NCBI GenBank assembly: GCA_014898415.1
Contig: RCTD01000004.1
Location: forward strand, 743,001 to 807,000
Source of the DNA: Stromatinia cepivora
Lineage: Eukaryota > Ascomycota > Leotiomycetes > Helotiales > Sclerotiniaceae
Direction: 5' to 3'
DNA length: 64,000 nucleotides
Position numbers and translations under genes: made by a program. The notes below the pieces were generated by a model that was given only the letters and a program-made list of their open reading frames with translations, was not told the origin of the DNA and did no database searches. Position 1 is the stretch's first letter; each line of letters begins with the position of its first letter. Positions 46,900 through 58,104 of this stretch are shown here, piece after piece.

Positions 46900-49298
46900 A
46901 TGTCTGCCGCAACTCAAAACGCTGCTGTTGACCAGCTCGCCTCTGACCTTAACAACGCTTCCTTGAATGGAGATGCAAATGGCGCTACTACCCTCAATAC
47001 CGATGTTTCCAATGTCAACTCTGAAGACCAAGATACCGCAGGTCCTACCCCCACCAACGCCCCTCACCCACAAGCCTCGGCTTCTCTCTACGTTGGTGAA
47101 CTTGACCCATCCGTCACCGAAGCTATGCTTTTCGAGCTCTTCTCTCAAATTGGCTCTGTTGCTTCCATCCGTGTCTGCCGTGATGCTATCACCCGTCGAT
47201 CCCTTGGATATGCCTACGTCAACTACAACACCACCATTGATGGTGAAAAGGCTTTGGAGGAACTCAACTACACCTTGATTAAGGGCCGCCCTTGCAGAAT
47301 CATGTGGTCCCAACGTGATCCAGCTCTTCGAAAGAATGGTCAAGGAAATGTTTTCATCAAGAACTTGGATGTTGCCATTGACAACAAGGCTCTTCACGAC
47401 ACATTTGCTGCTTTCGGAAACATTTTGAGTTGCAAGGTTGCTCAAGATGAATCCGGAGCTTCCAAGGGTTATGGATTTGTTCACTACGAGACTGATGAGG
47501 CTGCCGCTCAAGCTATCAAGCACGTTAACGGTATGCTTTTGAACGAGAAGAAGGTCTTCGTTGGCCACCACATTCCTAAGAAGGACCGTCAAAGCAAGTT
47601 CGAGGAAATGAAGGCAAACTTCACCAATATCTACGTTAAGAACATTCCAGTTGAGGCTACCGAAGAGGAGTTCCGTGAGTTGTTCGAGAAGTTTGGTGAT
47701 GTAACTTCAGCTTCCCTTGCTCGTGACGCTGAATCTGGCAAGAGCCGTGGCTTTGGTTTCGTCAACTTCATCAACCATGAGCATGCCGCTACTGCTGTTG
47801 ATGAACTTAATGGCAAGGACTTCAAGGGTCAAGATCTTTATGTCGGCCGTGCCCAGAAGAAGCATGAACGTGAGGAAGAGCTCCGCCGTTCATACGAAGC
47901 TGCTCGCATGGAGAAGGCTTCAAAATATCAAGGTGTCAACCTCTATGTCAAGAACTTAGATGACGAGATCGATGATGAGAAGCTCCGAGAGTTATTTGCA
48001 CCATTTGGTGCCATTACTTCCGCCAAGGTTATGCGTGATACTCCTGCCGAGACCGCTGATGCCGAGGATAAGAAGGAGAAGGACGATGAGAAGAACAAGG
48101 AGAACAAGAAGGAGGGTGAGGCTGAGACTGAAGAGGCCGCCGCACCAAAGGCAAAGCGTCCTCTTGGTAAGAGCAAGGGCTTCGGTTTCGTTTGCTTTAA
48201 CAACCCAGATGAGGCCACCAAGGCTGTTTCTGATATGAACCAGCGCATGGTCAGCAACAAGCCACTTTACGTCGCTCTTGCTCAACGCAAGGATGTCCGA
48301 AAGAGTCAATTGGAGGCCAGCATTCAAGCTCGTAACCAAATCCGCATGCAACAAGCCGCTGCTCAAGCTGGTATGCCACAACAATACATGCAAGCTCCGA
48401 TGTTCTTCCCCCCAGGAGCGCAACAACCAGGTTTTCTACCCCAAGGCGGACGTGGTATGCAATTCCCACCACAAGCCGGCATGCCCATTCCAGGCGCTCA
48501 AGCTGGCCGACCTGGTCAGTTCCAAGCTGGTTTCCCTCCTCAACAAGCCGGTCGCGGTGCACCAGCTGGTCAACAAATGCCACCTAGCATGTACGGTATG
48601 GGACCAGGTCAATTCCCTGCCGGCGGTCAATATCCTCAACAAAACAACCCGCAATTCTTAGCTGCCATGCAAGCTGCGCAAGCCGCTCAACTCTCTGCCG
48701 GTCGTGGTGGACCAAATGCACGTGGACCAATGCAAGGTATGCCACCAAACATGGCTATGCCTATGGGCCAACAAGGAATGCCACAATTCCAACAAGGTGC
48801 TAGACAAGGTGGTATGCCTGGTCGTGGTGCTCAAGCTGGACGTCCCGGTCAATTTGCTGGTGGCTTCCCTCCACAAGCAGGTCGTGGCATGCCACAACAA
48901 ATCCCAGGTATGCCTCAGATGCCTCAAGAGGGTGGTGTTCCAGCTACTTTGTTGCAAGCCCAAGTTCAATCCGTTCCTCCTCAGCAACAAAAGCAAATTC
49001 TTGGAGAGGCTTTGTTCCCTAAGATCCAAGTCTTGCAACCTGAGTTGGCTGGTAAGATTACCGGAATGTTGTTGGAGATGGAGAACCAAGAGTTGATTAA
49101 TCTGTAAGTTATCCAAACATTCCGTGGCATATATTGTTTTACTAACAACGATATAGTATCGAAGATGATGCTTCTCTCCGCGCCAAGGTTGATGAGGCAC
49201 TTACCGTCTATGATGAGTACGTTAAGAACAGAGGCGAAGGTGAAGGCGAGGCTGGTGAGGCCAAGGAGGGTGACGAGAAGGCTGAAGAGAAGGCTTAG
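46900..49298 (+). CDS. pab1: Poly(A)-binding protein (cytoplasmic PABP)
   Basis: Two exons (46900-49103 and 49157-49298) with a 53-bp intron give 781 residues. Four RNA-recognition motifs are clear: residues about 62-140 (LYVGEL and LGYAYV), 150-227 (VFIKNL and KGYGFV), 243-320 (IYVKNI and RGFGFV) and 346-463 (LYVKNL and KGFGFV). RRM4 carries a Lys/Glu-rich insertion of about 40 residues (381-422). A Gln/Pro/Gly/Met-rich linker follows, and the C-terminal MLLE domain ([20 protein letters not shown]) is completed by the second exon. The tail is acidic. It binds mRNA poly(A) tails and eIF4G and contacts PAM2 proteins through MLLE. The codon choice is biased to frequently used codons (GCT, GTC, AAG), as expected for a highly expressed gene. 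Confidence 0.97.
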
Positions 49299-50043
49299 TT
49301 GCCCACTCTCTTCCTCCATTAATGAATCTTTTTCTACACTTTACTTTGGCGTCTTGTCCAACTATTCTGCTACGGTACGGATCCGGAAAAGTTATCTATG
49401 CTTTGGTGGCGATATTTCGGTCCTGCTTTTTATCGCATTCGCGTTCGAAACGATATTTCTCTACTGGTCAATGAATATTTATCTTCTATTCTTCATTTTA
49501 TGGAAGGGGAAATATTTCAACCAAAGACATGTACTCATAGATTACTCTTGTGCTCAACGACCCTTGCACTACTGGATGGAGAAACATTTTTCTTATTCTC
49601 ATTGAAAACTACCTACGCTTTTAACGATTACAATAATTCTGCAAGGTGTGGCTAGTTGACAATGGAAGAAAAGAACAACAAACTATTTTTTTCTGCTTTT
49701 TTATTACATTTTTCAGTCCGTCCGAGCGATTGAACCGATGACGACAACCTTCATGGGCTTTTTTCTCCCTTTTCTTATTGATGAATGGATGATGAAATGA
49801 AATGAGGGATATTGGCATGGCAATTCAGTTTTATGGGTGGGCATGGATTGGGAAAGTGACAGCGTGAACAGAATTAGATTAGGGTTCTATCATAGATAGA
49901 TGGTGAGGGGGGAGTAAATAAGAAAGTAAAAACATTGCAAATTATTTTTGAGGTTTTCAGGTTATGTGAGTGACTCTCATCTGTTTAAAATGGTGACTAG
50001 GCAAGCGGTTTGGTTGTTCAAGAGAATATGAAGTAATGGAAGC
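49299..50043. other. 3' region of pab1 and spacer
   Basis: The open frames here (49165-49605 and 49398-49655) are continuations beyond the pab1 stop with no family match. No gene is supported. Confidence 0.6.
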
Positions 50044-50972
50044 TCAATCCGATGGTAGATTGAACAACGAGGAATCTCGATCAAATGATGATATACCGCT
50101 CCTGAAAATGGAGCAGAGACGAATATGATACAATGAGAAAGCTAAATACCTAGGTATTGAACCTTTTTTGTTATCCTGCCGTAAAGCTGGAGATTTGCCA
50201 AACTCGTGGACAATCCGACTGAGGTCGTCCGATTCCAGTGCACCGCGGAGAAGTTGGAATGTATCGCGAGGTTCTAAGTTCATACGGGGCGAAATGAAGC
50301 CTCCAAGGCATTCTCCGCAAGTACAGCTGTATTTGAGTCGAAGGACCTGAGGATCTGACATGGAGCTGGGTATCAATCTGTATTTTAATAGGGATAGACA
50401 AGCAATAGCCTCGGATTGGAAACCAACGAAATTGTCCGCCAGGTCCATGATGTTCATGCTCATCACATCAGACGATGTCCCTGCTGACAAGCTGATCCTG
50501 CAAGGCTTCCCACGGAGTAAGCCCTTCAAGGTTTCGAAATTCGAACTAGTGTTAATTCTTCCCCGTCTTTATATACCAAGCACTCTGTGGCCTGAACCTT
50601 GAGTGCACATCCAGCTTGGTGTAGAATATTATTGTAATAATGGTCAATCTGCTTCCATTCCCTGCCATTCTTGCTCTTGCGGTATTTGAGATGCTCTACC
50701 AACTCAGAATGGGGATGCGTCTCGATGGCATGTGTAAGGTCTTTTGAAATACATACTCTTTCCTTAACTACTATCTACTTGACCCCTTCTTTCGTGTAGA
50801 AATCACTCTTTAAATGGTCATGGTTAGGATTGGAGATATCATCGCAATACTTCGGTTCATCCTCTAGATCGTAATTATATCCCTCGTCCACATAGTCATC
50901 AGGACATAGCTCCAAGATGAGCGAGAAAGAAGATGGTAAACTAGAGTTTTTGCTTTTTGAATTCACAGTCAC
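50044..50972 (-). pseudogene. Broken paralogue of the GNAT-ankyrin gene (C-terminal half only)
   Basis: Stepping through minus-strand frames gives, in order, an acidic piece (50972-50775), a piece with ELVEHLKY, NGREWKQIDHYYNNILHQA (about 50720-50560), a shifted piece GLTPWEALQDQLV (about 50520-50480), and the frame 50480-50044 with ADNFVGFQSEAI and CTCGECLGGFISPRM. All but the first align with residues 444-590 of the protein at 52365-54737. At least two frame changes and a stop separate them, and the acetyltransferase part is missing. It could instead be a young multi-exon gene, but I do not find GT-AG pairs that join the frames. Confidence 0.65.
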
Positions 50973-52364
50973 TTGATCACTACGAGTAGCGAACTCAACG
51001 TTTTCCGTTCAAACTACAAAATATAGATGTCAGTAAAGAATCCAAAGAGATATTATATGTTGTGGCGGCTGATATGCATCCAACTAACCATCCATCTTTG
51101 GGCTATCTATCGACCTTTGTTTGCTTAGCAAAAGCAGATGGCTTCAGAAGGAAACAGAACTTCTAACACCAGCCCTACGCTTTCTACAGGTTTTTGTTGG
51201 TGGTTCAGACGTGATGGTCATGGAAGATACGGTGTATTTTATTGAAATTCAAATGCAATGAAGTTGAAAGAGTTAAGCTTGTGTGTGTCTATGCAAAGAT
51301 GCAGAGGAAATTGCACAAACCTCTATCTCAAGTTTTAAAAAGCTAGTCTATCAAGTGCGACAGAAGGAAACCAAAGAACGCAACAGCGTCAAGTGAATAT
51401 TCGAAAAGACGTGCATGAATTCAACTAGGTAGATGCAGTGTAGTGTCTGCCCCGAATCCCCTGATATCCACATATCCTCTTCTCCAGTCGTCTCGAACCT
51501 TTCACATGTATTTTCTCATACATAAGCTTGTATCAGTGTGTCCTGGTGGCCGGCCTAATATACCGCCTAATAGTATTACAACCAACCATCAATTGCATGA
51601 TACGAAAACCATGAATGAAAGTGATGACCTAGATTGGAAACGGGAAGGATAGCAAATGTGGGAGAAGCGTAGTGTACATGGTACTTGATTGGAAAGAGTT
51701 GATCATTTTCCATGCTAAAAAGGGATATCGCGAAGATCTATGTATAAGGTTTACTCAAAGTGAATGTCAAGCGTATGGCAGAGTTAACTTTTACATGAAA
51801 TCACTCCTGACGTACGGTGGCGGCGCTTATCAATGAAAGAACTTCAAAGAAGAATGCAGATGGTACATGAAGTTACAATATATCTGCATTGCCATATTGT
51901 ACATTGCTCAGGCTTGAGCTCAACTACCACAACTTATGGACCCCTATCGAGCGAACGAGTCTCGAAAGGAACCCAAGATAGCCCCCGTCAATATCCAATA
52001 TGAACAATAAGCTCTTAATGTCTCAGTTCGAAGAAGATGATAAACATACATTGTTCTAATCGAAACCAGATCATTAATGCCTGAGAAGGAAGGAATGTAC
52101 TATATGAATGTACTATATGAATGTATGTGGGAATCGGTCCGGATCTTTTGGTTGTTAGGGCAGAGAAGGAAGGCACAAACATGCTTGCACATGCTTAGAA
52201 TGTTTCCTGCCTATGAGGTACAACACTTCATCTTTGAGTTTGAACTTTCACATTCTCACATTCTCAACTTCTTTCTTATCAACAACAATTCTTCAATTCA
52301 TCTCAATTGGTGTACTTTTGAACAATTTCATCTCTGCAAGAGAAGAGGAGAAGTCATATCCATC
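50973..52364. other. Spacer between the broken paralogue and the GNAT-ankyrin gene
   Basis: No gene is supported. The two related genes are arranged head to head (divergent), so this 1.4-kb stretch should hold the promoter of the intact gene, including CT-rich and CA-rich leader sequence at 52240-52360. Confidence 0.55.
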
Positions 52365-54737
52365 ATGGCCGACTCTTCGATTGAAGCTCCTCGCAAGCGC
52401 AAGTCTGATGACGAAGTTGATGTTTCTACAGATTTGTTGGCTGGTGCTGCTCTTGGTCTCCCTACGACTGCAAAGAAACCTAAGGTTGTCGAGGATGTAA
52501 ATACTCAAGTGCTTGATGAATCGAGTACGTTCCATTATGAATATCAATCCAGGTTTTTTGTCTTTACTAAGTTTTTGGTAGTTACCATCGGTGAAGGTGA
52601 TTTAGGCGAAGGCGGAACCATTACCAATCAGAACTATCACCAGCCTGCTGTTTCCGACGCTGAAGAATCAGATATCGGAATGTCTGATGAACTTTCGGAG
52701 ATCGAGTTTGGTGATGAGGATGATGGATTCGAAGATGAATACTCGTGTGAAGATGAAGATGATTATGGAGATGTCGATTCAGAGCCACGTGAATATGCAG
52801 TCGAGGAGCGCGAAATTATTGTACAAAAGGATGGTGTGGATAAAGTAGTCAAGTTGAGACTCTTTATGACTAAGGAAGAAGAGTTCGAGAAGTGGCTTCA
52901 GATGATCCATGCCGATTGCACCGTCGATGGCAAAAGAATTGGTTATGCCTTCGGCCGATATATCCTTCGAGAAGAAATTCGAGAACATTTTTGGAGCGAG
53001 ATGGAGGCTCCATGCAGTGATATGAGTTCAATTGCATTCGAGCTTTTTGATCGGTATGGGTACCTCAATGATCATCTTAAGAATCATTGTGTGCAGAAGG
53101 GTACAGGCGTATGGGGAAGTGAATTAGACTTCGGCCCACTTTTTCTCATCGAGCATATTGAAATGACAGACAGGGAATGGAGACGAAAAGGTCTAGGACG
53201 AACTATGGTTAGTGCCGTAATCGAAAAAGCCCAGGAACAACAGAAGCCTCAAATCCCAAATCCTTCGAAGACGCCAGCAGAAAAAGCATCAGATGAGTTA
53301 TTTGTGGACATGTTTTGGCATGGAAAAAACCGGGAAAGATACACAAAGCTTCACACTATCTCATTACCTGGCTGGCTTCATAATGATGTTAAACCCCAGT
53401 GGGAGGGTAAATCTGAGCTCGAACAACGTGACATCAATTTTCAAGCTGTCGATTCTGCTGTCTCGTTTCATCGGTCCCTTGGTTTTCGACGAATTGGCGC
53501 TTCGAGCTGTTTTGGTCTATCATCTGACCCTGACCACGAATCCCATTCCCTCACAATAAAGGACGATTATGATCCTCCAGACGCAGTACCAGGACCTGTG
53601 GAGGAACCGGAAAAAGTTATAATTACAATGCCAGGTGAAGAGGAAGACTTCCGTATGTCTGCTTATGGAAAGGAACTGGAAGAAAAGAGACTGAATAAAT
53701 TGAAGGAGAAACTTACACCCTTGAACTTCGCTGCTGTTACTCTTCCTGATATGGAGCTCGTGGAATTTTACAACGCATACCGAGTCGAGGACGGAAAGGA
53801 GTGGAAGCAGGTTGATTGTCTGAACAATACCCTGCTTCACATCACGGCATGCCAATTCAAACCCCAAAGCGTGAAGTGGCTAATAGACAACACCAACGAT
53901 GAGCAGTGCTTGACACTAGCTCGCAATTTGAAAGGATACACGCCCCTTGAAGCATTACAAGATGACCTTAATGTCCTCAGAACACAATGCAAACGTGGAA
54001 TGATGGCCATTGTCATCGCAGATAAGTTTTCTGGCTTCACTCCTGATGCTATCCTCTGCCAATTTGTATTATTGACAGGATTGATGCCTTTAAAACATTC
54101 GGATACGCCGCTCTGCCTCCGTCTTAAATATGGTTGCACTTGTGGGGAATGCGTTGGAGGCTTTATATCGCCACGCATGAAACTGGCTCTTCTTTTTCAA
54201 GCCGAAAGAGAATATGAGAATATGAATGATGCACTTGAGATGATGAACCATGGAGAAAACTCAATTGATTGGTTATTTTTGGCCGAAGATCTTGTCGAGC
54301 ACGTCATGCCAGCTCTCCAGCGAAACTTTAAGACAAACAAATCACTCCGTCAAGGTTTCGTAAATATTTTTGATCATATTGCGACTTGCTTAAAGGCCAA
54401 CAAAGCACCAACGAGACAAAATGTCTTGCAAGCATGGGAAGGAAGTGGAGAATGGCCACCCGTAACTCGAAATTATCTTGAATGGGGTGGTACTGTTGAG
54501 AATAAAGTTGAAGCGGTATTGGAGAAGGTATTCGAAGGCGCGCACTCCCAAAACGAAGTATTTGGCGACGGCGAGTTCATGAATTGCATGGAGGAAGAGG
54601 TCGAGCAACTAAAGACATGCAGGAACGATCATGAATATGGCTTTGTTGCTAAGACATGTGGTTTACCAGAGCGTAATACGAACCCATCAGGAAGATTGGA
54701 GGGTATGTTCGACAGAATGTTTTCGGGCATGCAATGA
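52365..54737 (+). CDS. GNAT acetyltransferase-like protein fused to ankyrin repeats
   Basis: The start at 52365 (CATCATGGCC) was chosen over the upstream in-frame ATG at 52077, because the intervening 96 codons look like leader and the protein then begins with a basic, nuclear-signal-like APRKRKSDDE. A 57-bp intron (52525-52581, GTACGT...TTGGTAG) joins DES to TIGEGD and gives 771 residues. An acidic stretch (residues 78-130) is followed by a GNAT-like region (about 165-365) with the acetyl-CoA motif MTDREWRRKGLGRTMV and the later SAVSFHRSLGFRRIG. One or two ankyrin-like repeats follow (466-515, NNTLLHITACQ and GYTPLEAL). A Cys-rich motif (565-586, C-x6-C-x-C-x2-C, then GGFISPRM) comes next. 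No family with all of these is known to me. The substrate is unknown; a nuclear site is an inference. Confidence 0.82.
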   Translation: MADSSIEAPRKRKSDDEVDVSTDLLAGAALGLPTTAKKPKVVEDVNTQVLDESSTFHYEYQSRFFVFTKFLVVTIGEGDLGEGGTITNQNYHQPAVSDAEESDIGMSDELSEIEFGDEDDGFEDEYSCEDEDDYGDVDSEPREYAVEEREIIVQKDGVDKVVKLRLFMTKEEEFEKWLQMIHADCTVDGKRIGYAFGRYILREEIREHFWSEMEAPCSDMSSIAFELFDRYGYLNDHLKNHCVQKGTGVWGSELDFGPLFLIEHIEMTDREWRRKGLGRTMVSAVIEKAQEQQKPQIPNPSKTPAEKASDELFVDMFWHGKNRERYTKLHTISLPGWLHNDVKPQWEGKSELEQRDINFQAVDSAVSFHRSLGFRRIGASSCFGLSSDPDHESHSLTIKDDYDPPDAVPGPVEEPEKVIITMPGEEEDFRMSAYGKELEEKRLNKLKEKLTPLNFAAVTLPDMELVEFYNAYRVEDGKEWKQVDCLNNTLLHITACQFKPQSVKWLIDNTNDEQCLTLARNLKGYTPLEALQDDLNVLRTQCKRGMMAIVIADKFSGFTPDAILCQFVLLTGLMPLKHSDTPLCLRLKYGCTCGECVGGFISPRMKLALLFQAEREYENMNDALEMMNHGENSIDWLFLAEDLVEHVMPALQRNFKTNKSLRQGFVNIFDHIATCLKANKAPTRQNVLQAWEGSGEWPPVTRNYLEWGGTVENKVEAVLEKVFEGAHSQNEVFGDGEFMNCMEEEVEQLKTCRNDHEYGFVAKTCGLPERNTNPSGRLEGMFDRMFSGMQ

Positions 54738-55816
54738 TTGTGCTAGATATCTTCGTACATTGTGTAGATGGATACTTGACTATGGCTAATGCGGTGTCGG
54801 ATGTAACAATCTCGCTAGATAGTTTCTTATATTGTGTAGGTGGATGGCTGATTGTGTCTATTATGTGCTTTCGATTTGCTTTCGATATTACACCTTGTAA
54901 GGTTATGTAGCTAGAGGAATGTAAGACTTAAGATCTTATAAACATATAAACATATTATCGCTTTAAAACTTTCAGATCCAATCATTCATTACTGGGAAAT
55001 ATAATTATCCACTTGGATATAAAACAATGAGGATCAACGTTGTTTATCCATTTCGAACTTTAAACATTGAAATGAAAGCTTATTTTATATGTCGCCGTTG
55101 TTGTTGTTGTTTAAATTGGAAATTTGCTCAACAGAGGTTAGGTTATCATCTATCGTTGGTTGATTTATCATTCACACCATAGGTGTCATTAGGTAGATAG
55201 GTAGTTGGTACGTACAAATAAATATTACTTGCACAGCACCCAATGAGATGAAAAGCGTGTAAGAAGATAAAAATAAAATAAAATAATAATGGTAATAGTA
55301 AATCGAAATAAACAGAATCTTTCTGAATATCCGAGTATAGTAGAGCTATTTTACGTATGTATGTATGTATGTATGCATGTATGTAAGTATGAATAATTAA
55401 TTGCATCGATCATTAAGCTACCTACTCACTATCACTATCACATTTCCGTCTCTCTCCATTCCTGTGCCTGTTCTGTATTACCCCATCATCATCCTCATCC
55501 ACGAGACGAGGGAGAAAGAGTCGCTCAAGAGTGGTGTGTTGGATAGTATGTAAATATACTTTCGCGATTCCCCTTGCACTTATCCCCTAGCCCATATTTG
55601 CAATTGCCACCCGATATCCCATAGCTCCATCCCCATCCTGATTCCATGAACGCCCAAACTCTCCTACCAAAATTTTGGAGAGCTAATGCCGTATTAGCAG
55701 ATAAACTAGAAGCACTTGTATGTGCATCATAGCTCCGGCGAACAAAATAGCACAAAAAGCAAACCCAACCGAACGCCATTGCCTGCCCTAAAATGGCACT
55801 TACTTCTTCTACTTGG
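54738..55816. other. Spacer between convergent genes, with a GTAT microsatellite
   Basis: Shared 3' region of the GNAT-ankyrin gene (+) and the stress-protein gene (-). It contains GTAT units at 55355-55390. No gene is supported. Confidence 0.6.
55355..55390. repeat. GTAT tetranucleotide microsatellite
   Basis: About eight GTAT units, one of them GCAT and one GTAA. Confidence 0.85.
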
Positions 55817-58104
55817 TCAATCAATCTTCGCACTCGCTAATGATTTAACTACTGGATTGGTGAGATTATTTGCGAGACGTATATTAGGAGTACGCTTCTG
55901 CTTGTTGTGTTTTCGTAAACGTTTTCGAGCAACCATGACGGGGACTGATGATTTAGTAACAAGATAATTAGAGAAGGATCCCAGGATGACACTGCCCACC
56001 GTTAGCTTTGGCTCTTCTCTAAGATGATTGATGGAAGTCGAAACGTACCCCTTCAAAGCACTTCTCCCACGGCTCCCCAGAATAACGAGAGTTGGGTTAA
56101 TGTAGTCAATCACCTCGGTGATCAAATGCTTAGGATTTTTACAATGAAGAACTTCAATGTTGACTTGTACTTGTAATTTCGTCTTCCTTAAAAGTTCAGA
56201 CACTCTATCAGTGATATCTTCCACCGCTCGGAATCGATCTTGTTCCGCTTTGCTTCTCGAGTCTCTCCCCATTGGACTTGCCGCTCTACTTCCCGGATCC
56301 AATCTGAAGCTATGGTTCAGTGGACTCGGTCCTACACTAGGCGTCTGTAAAGGGGTATTGGCACGAGATGCTCTAGCAGATCTTTGCGCTGCAGCAATAG
56401 CAGATATTTGTTGTTTGACCTGGGCATCATCACCACTGTTATCCGGAGTTATTATGCCAAGCTCTTCATCAACACAATAGATGGCAAGCATTGTATCTCC
56501 ATCCCTCAATACCGTCCCAATAGTCCATTCCAAGGCATGTGCTGCCTCATCACTAAGATCCGTTGCGACAAGGTACTTCCTAGTACGGCGTTGATTGTCG
56601 CGGGCTTCTTGTTGAACTTTTTTGAAATCTCCACGATGGATAGTACGTACGCAGCGTGATGTCGTTGGCGTTGATTTAATTGCAGACATAGTCAGCGAAA
56701 GACTCTGAGCCTTTTTGACGTCGCCCCGATCAGCCTCAGTATCAGAATCATGTGGACTGGGGTCCCCTGAGCCGTCCGGATCGAAGCTTGTATGTGGATG
56801 TACCACAGGCTTGTTGGCCTTATGCCCAGTAGGTCCAGTCAAGGTTATTTGTGGATCGAGAAGCGATTTGACTTTGTACTTCTCATTCAAAGCTTCCTTG
56901 GCCGCAACATCTTGTCCTAACAGTTATGTGAGTCTTTGAAACCAAGTAAAGGTATGGTATACGTACGTTCTGCCTCAGCAGCAGCCATTTGACTTAGGGG
57001 TGTCCTTGGACCCTTTGCTCGCCCCATGCCCAAAGTCTTCTTTTCCACCTCGCTATCATCTCCATCTACACTTCTCGCCTTCTTCTTGCGCCCTCTTGAT
57101 CCCTCATCATCCGATTCATCAGTACTGTCGATAACGCCTTCCTCGCCTTCCATGGGCACATAATCTTTCTTTAATCGAGCCCCATTTATGTCGAAATACT
57201 CATTTTTCGATCGATTCTGCCGACTCTTCTGACTTAACGAGGATAGCTCTCCATTTGACCGCGCTAGGTTGGCATCAGATAACCTCTGGTAGGCACTGTT
57301 GACGTCTATCACTTTGCCATTGTCCAAAACCGCATATTTCGAAGGATCCGCGGGGACTGGGGAACTAGAACGTGGAGAGAACCGATTATGAGGTGACTTT
57401 GATTTTGTCGTGCTGATCCCAGTACTTGCAATCGAATTATGTCTTCCCCTATCACGCCCTCCTTTAAAACCACTAAGATCCACGCCTGATCTGACTACCT
57501 CCGCCATTGAATTTGTAATCCTCTTCCCCGCTTGAGTATTGCGTTTCGGAACCGGTGGACCACCCAGATTACTTGGTAAATATCCAGAGAACTGGTATTC
57601 ATTGGGGTCGACCCTGGTGATTGCTCTCGGCCCAAAATCTACAGTGGGTTTTGCAGCTGCATCTGACGAACTTCTCGAATGTCTGGCATCATGGGCATGT
57701 GCCTTATGATTTATTGTTGGAGACGTCTGTGCACTTCTTGAAACAGGTGCTTTAGTTGCTGGAGCGGAAATGTCGAGCATACTTCGTACAGCAGGTGCCG
57801 CTGGTAATGGTGTATCAACATCAAGCATACTTCGAATCGGTGCAGTGATTCCCGAATTGGTGCCACCAATAGATGAGTGGCGAGGTATCGCCGGAGCGCC
57901 ATCGACATCTAGCATACTGCGCACAGGAGAACGCGGGTTAGTTGCAAATGGTGACATACTTCTCCCACATCCAATTCTATGTCCGGACCCCGTGGAGCTC
58001 ACAGATCCTCTTGATCTACTACCAGTGGTGGAATGCAATAATGCGAGTACCTCCTGCCTCTCCTGCTCTGCCGCCGACTCCTGCGACATATTTTTACTCG
58101 CCAT
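55817..58104 (-). CDS. Universal stress protein (UspA) domain protein
   Basis: Three exons on minus (58104-56967, 56916-56049 and 55991-55817) give 726 residues. The introns are 50 bp and 57 bp. The second intron has no stop and a multiple-of-three length, so the frame reads through it, but removing it restores the usual ATP-binding loop: GSRGRSALKG then VILGSFSNYLV (G-x2-G-x9-G-S). The first 480 residues are Ser/Pro-rich, low in complexity, and contain repeats of SMLDVD or SMLDIS type at about residues 63-110. The Usp domain spans about 493-690 and is split by a long Ala/Ser-rich insertion after DEELGIITPD. Usp domains bind ATP or AMP and act in stress responses; the precise role here is unknown. 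A basic motif (RKRLRKHNKQKR) follows the domain. Confidence 0.88.

Noticed and set aside
46891..47592. 233-codon frame antisense to pab1
   Set aside because: It is the mirror of the strongly biased pab1 coding sequence; the Leu/Ser/Val-rich product has no motif.
48658..49200. 180-codon frame antisense to the Gln/Pro-rich linker of pab1
   Set aside because: Low-complexity shadow of the CAA/CCA-rich sense codons.
52077..52364. 96-codon N-terminal extension of the GNAT-ankyrin protein
   Set aside because: The extension looks like a CT-rich leader, and the downstream ATG has a better context followed by a typical basic N-terminus.
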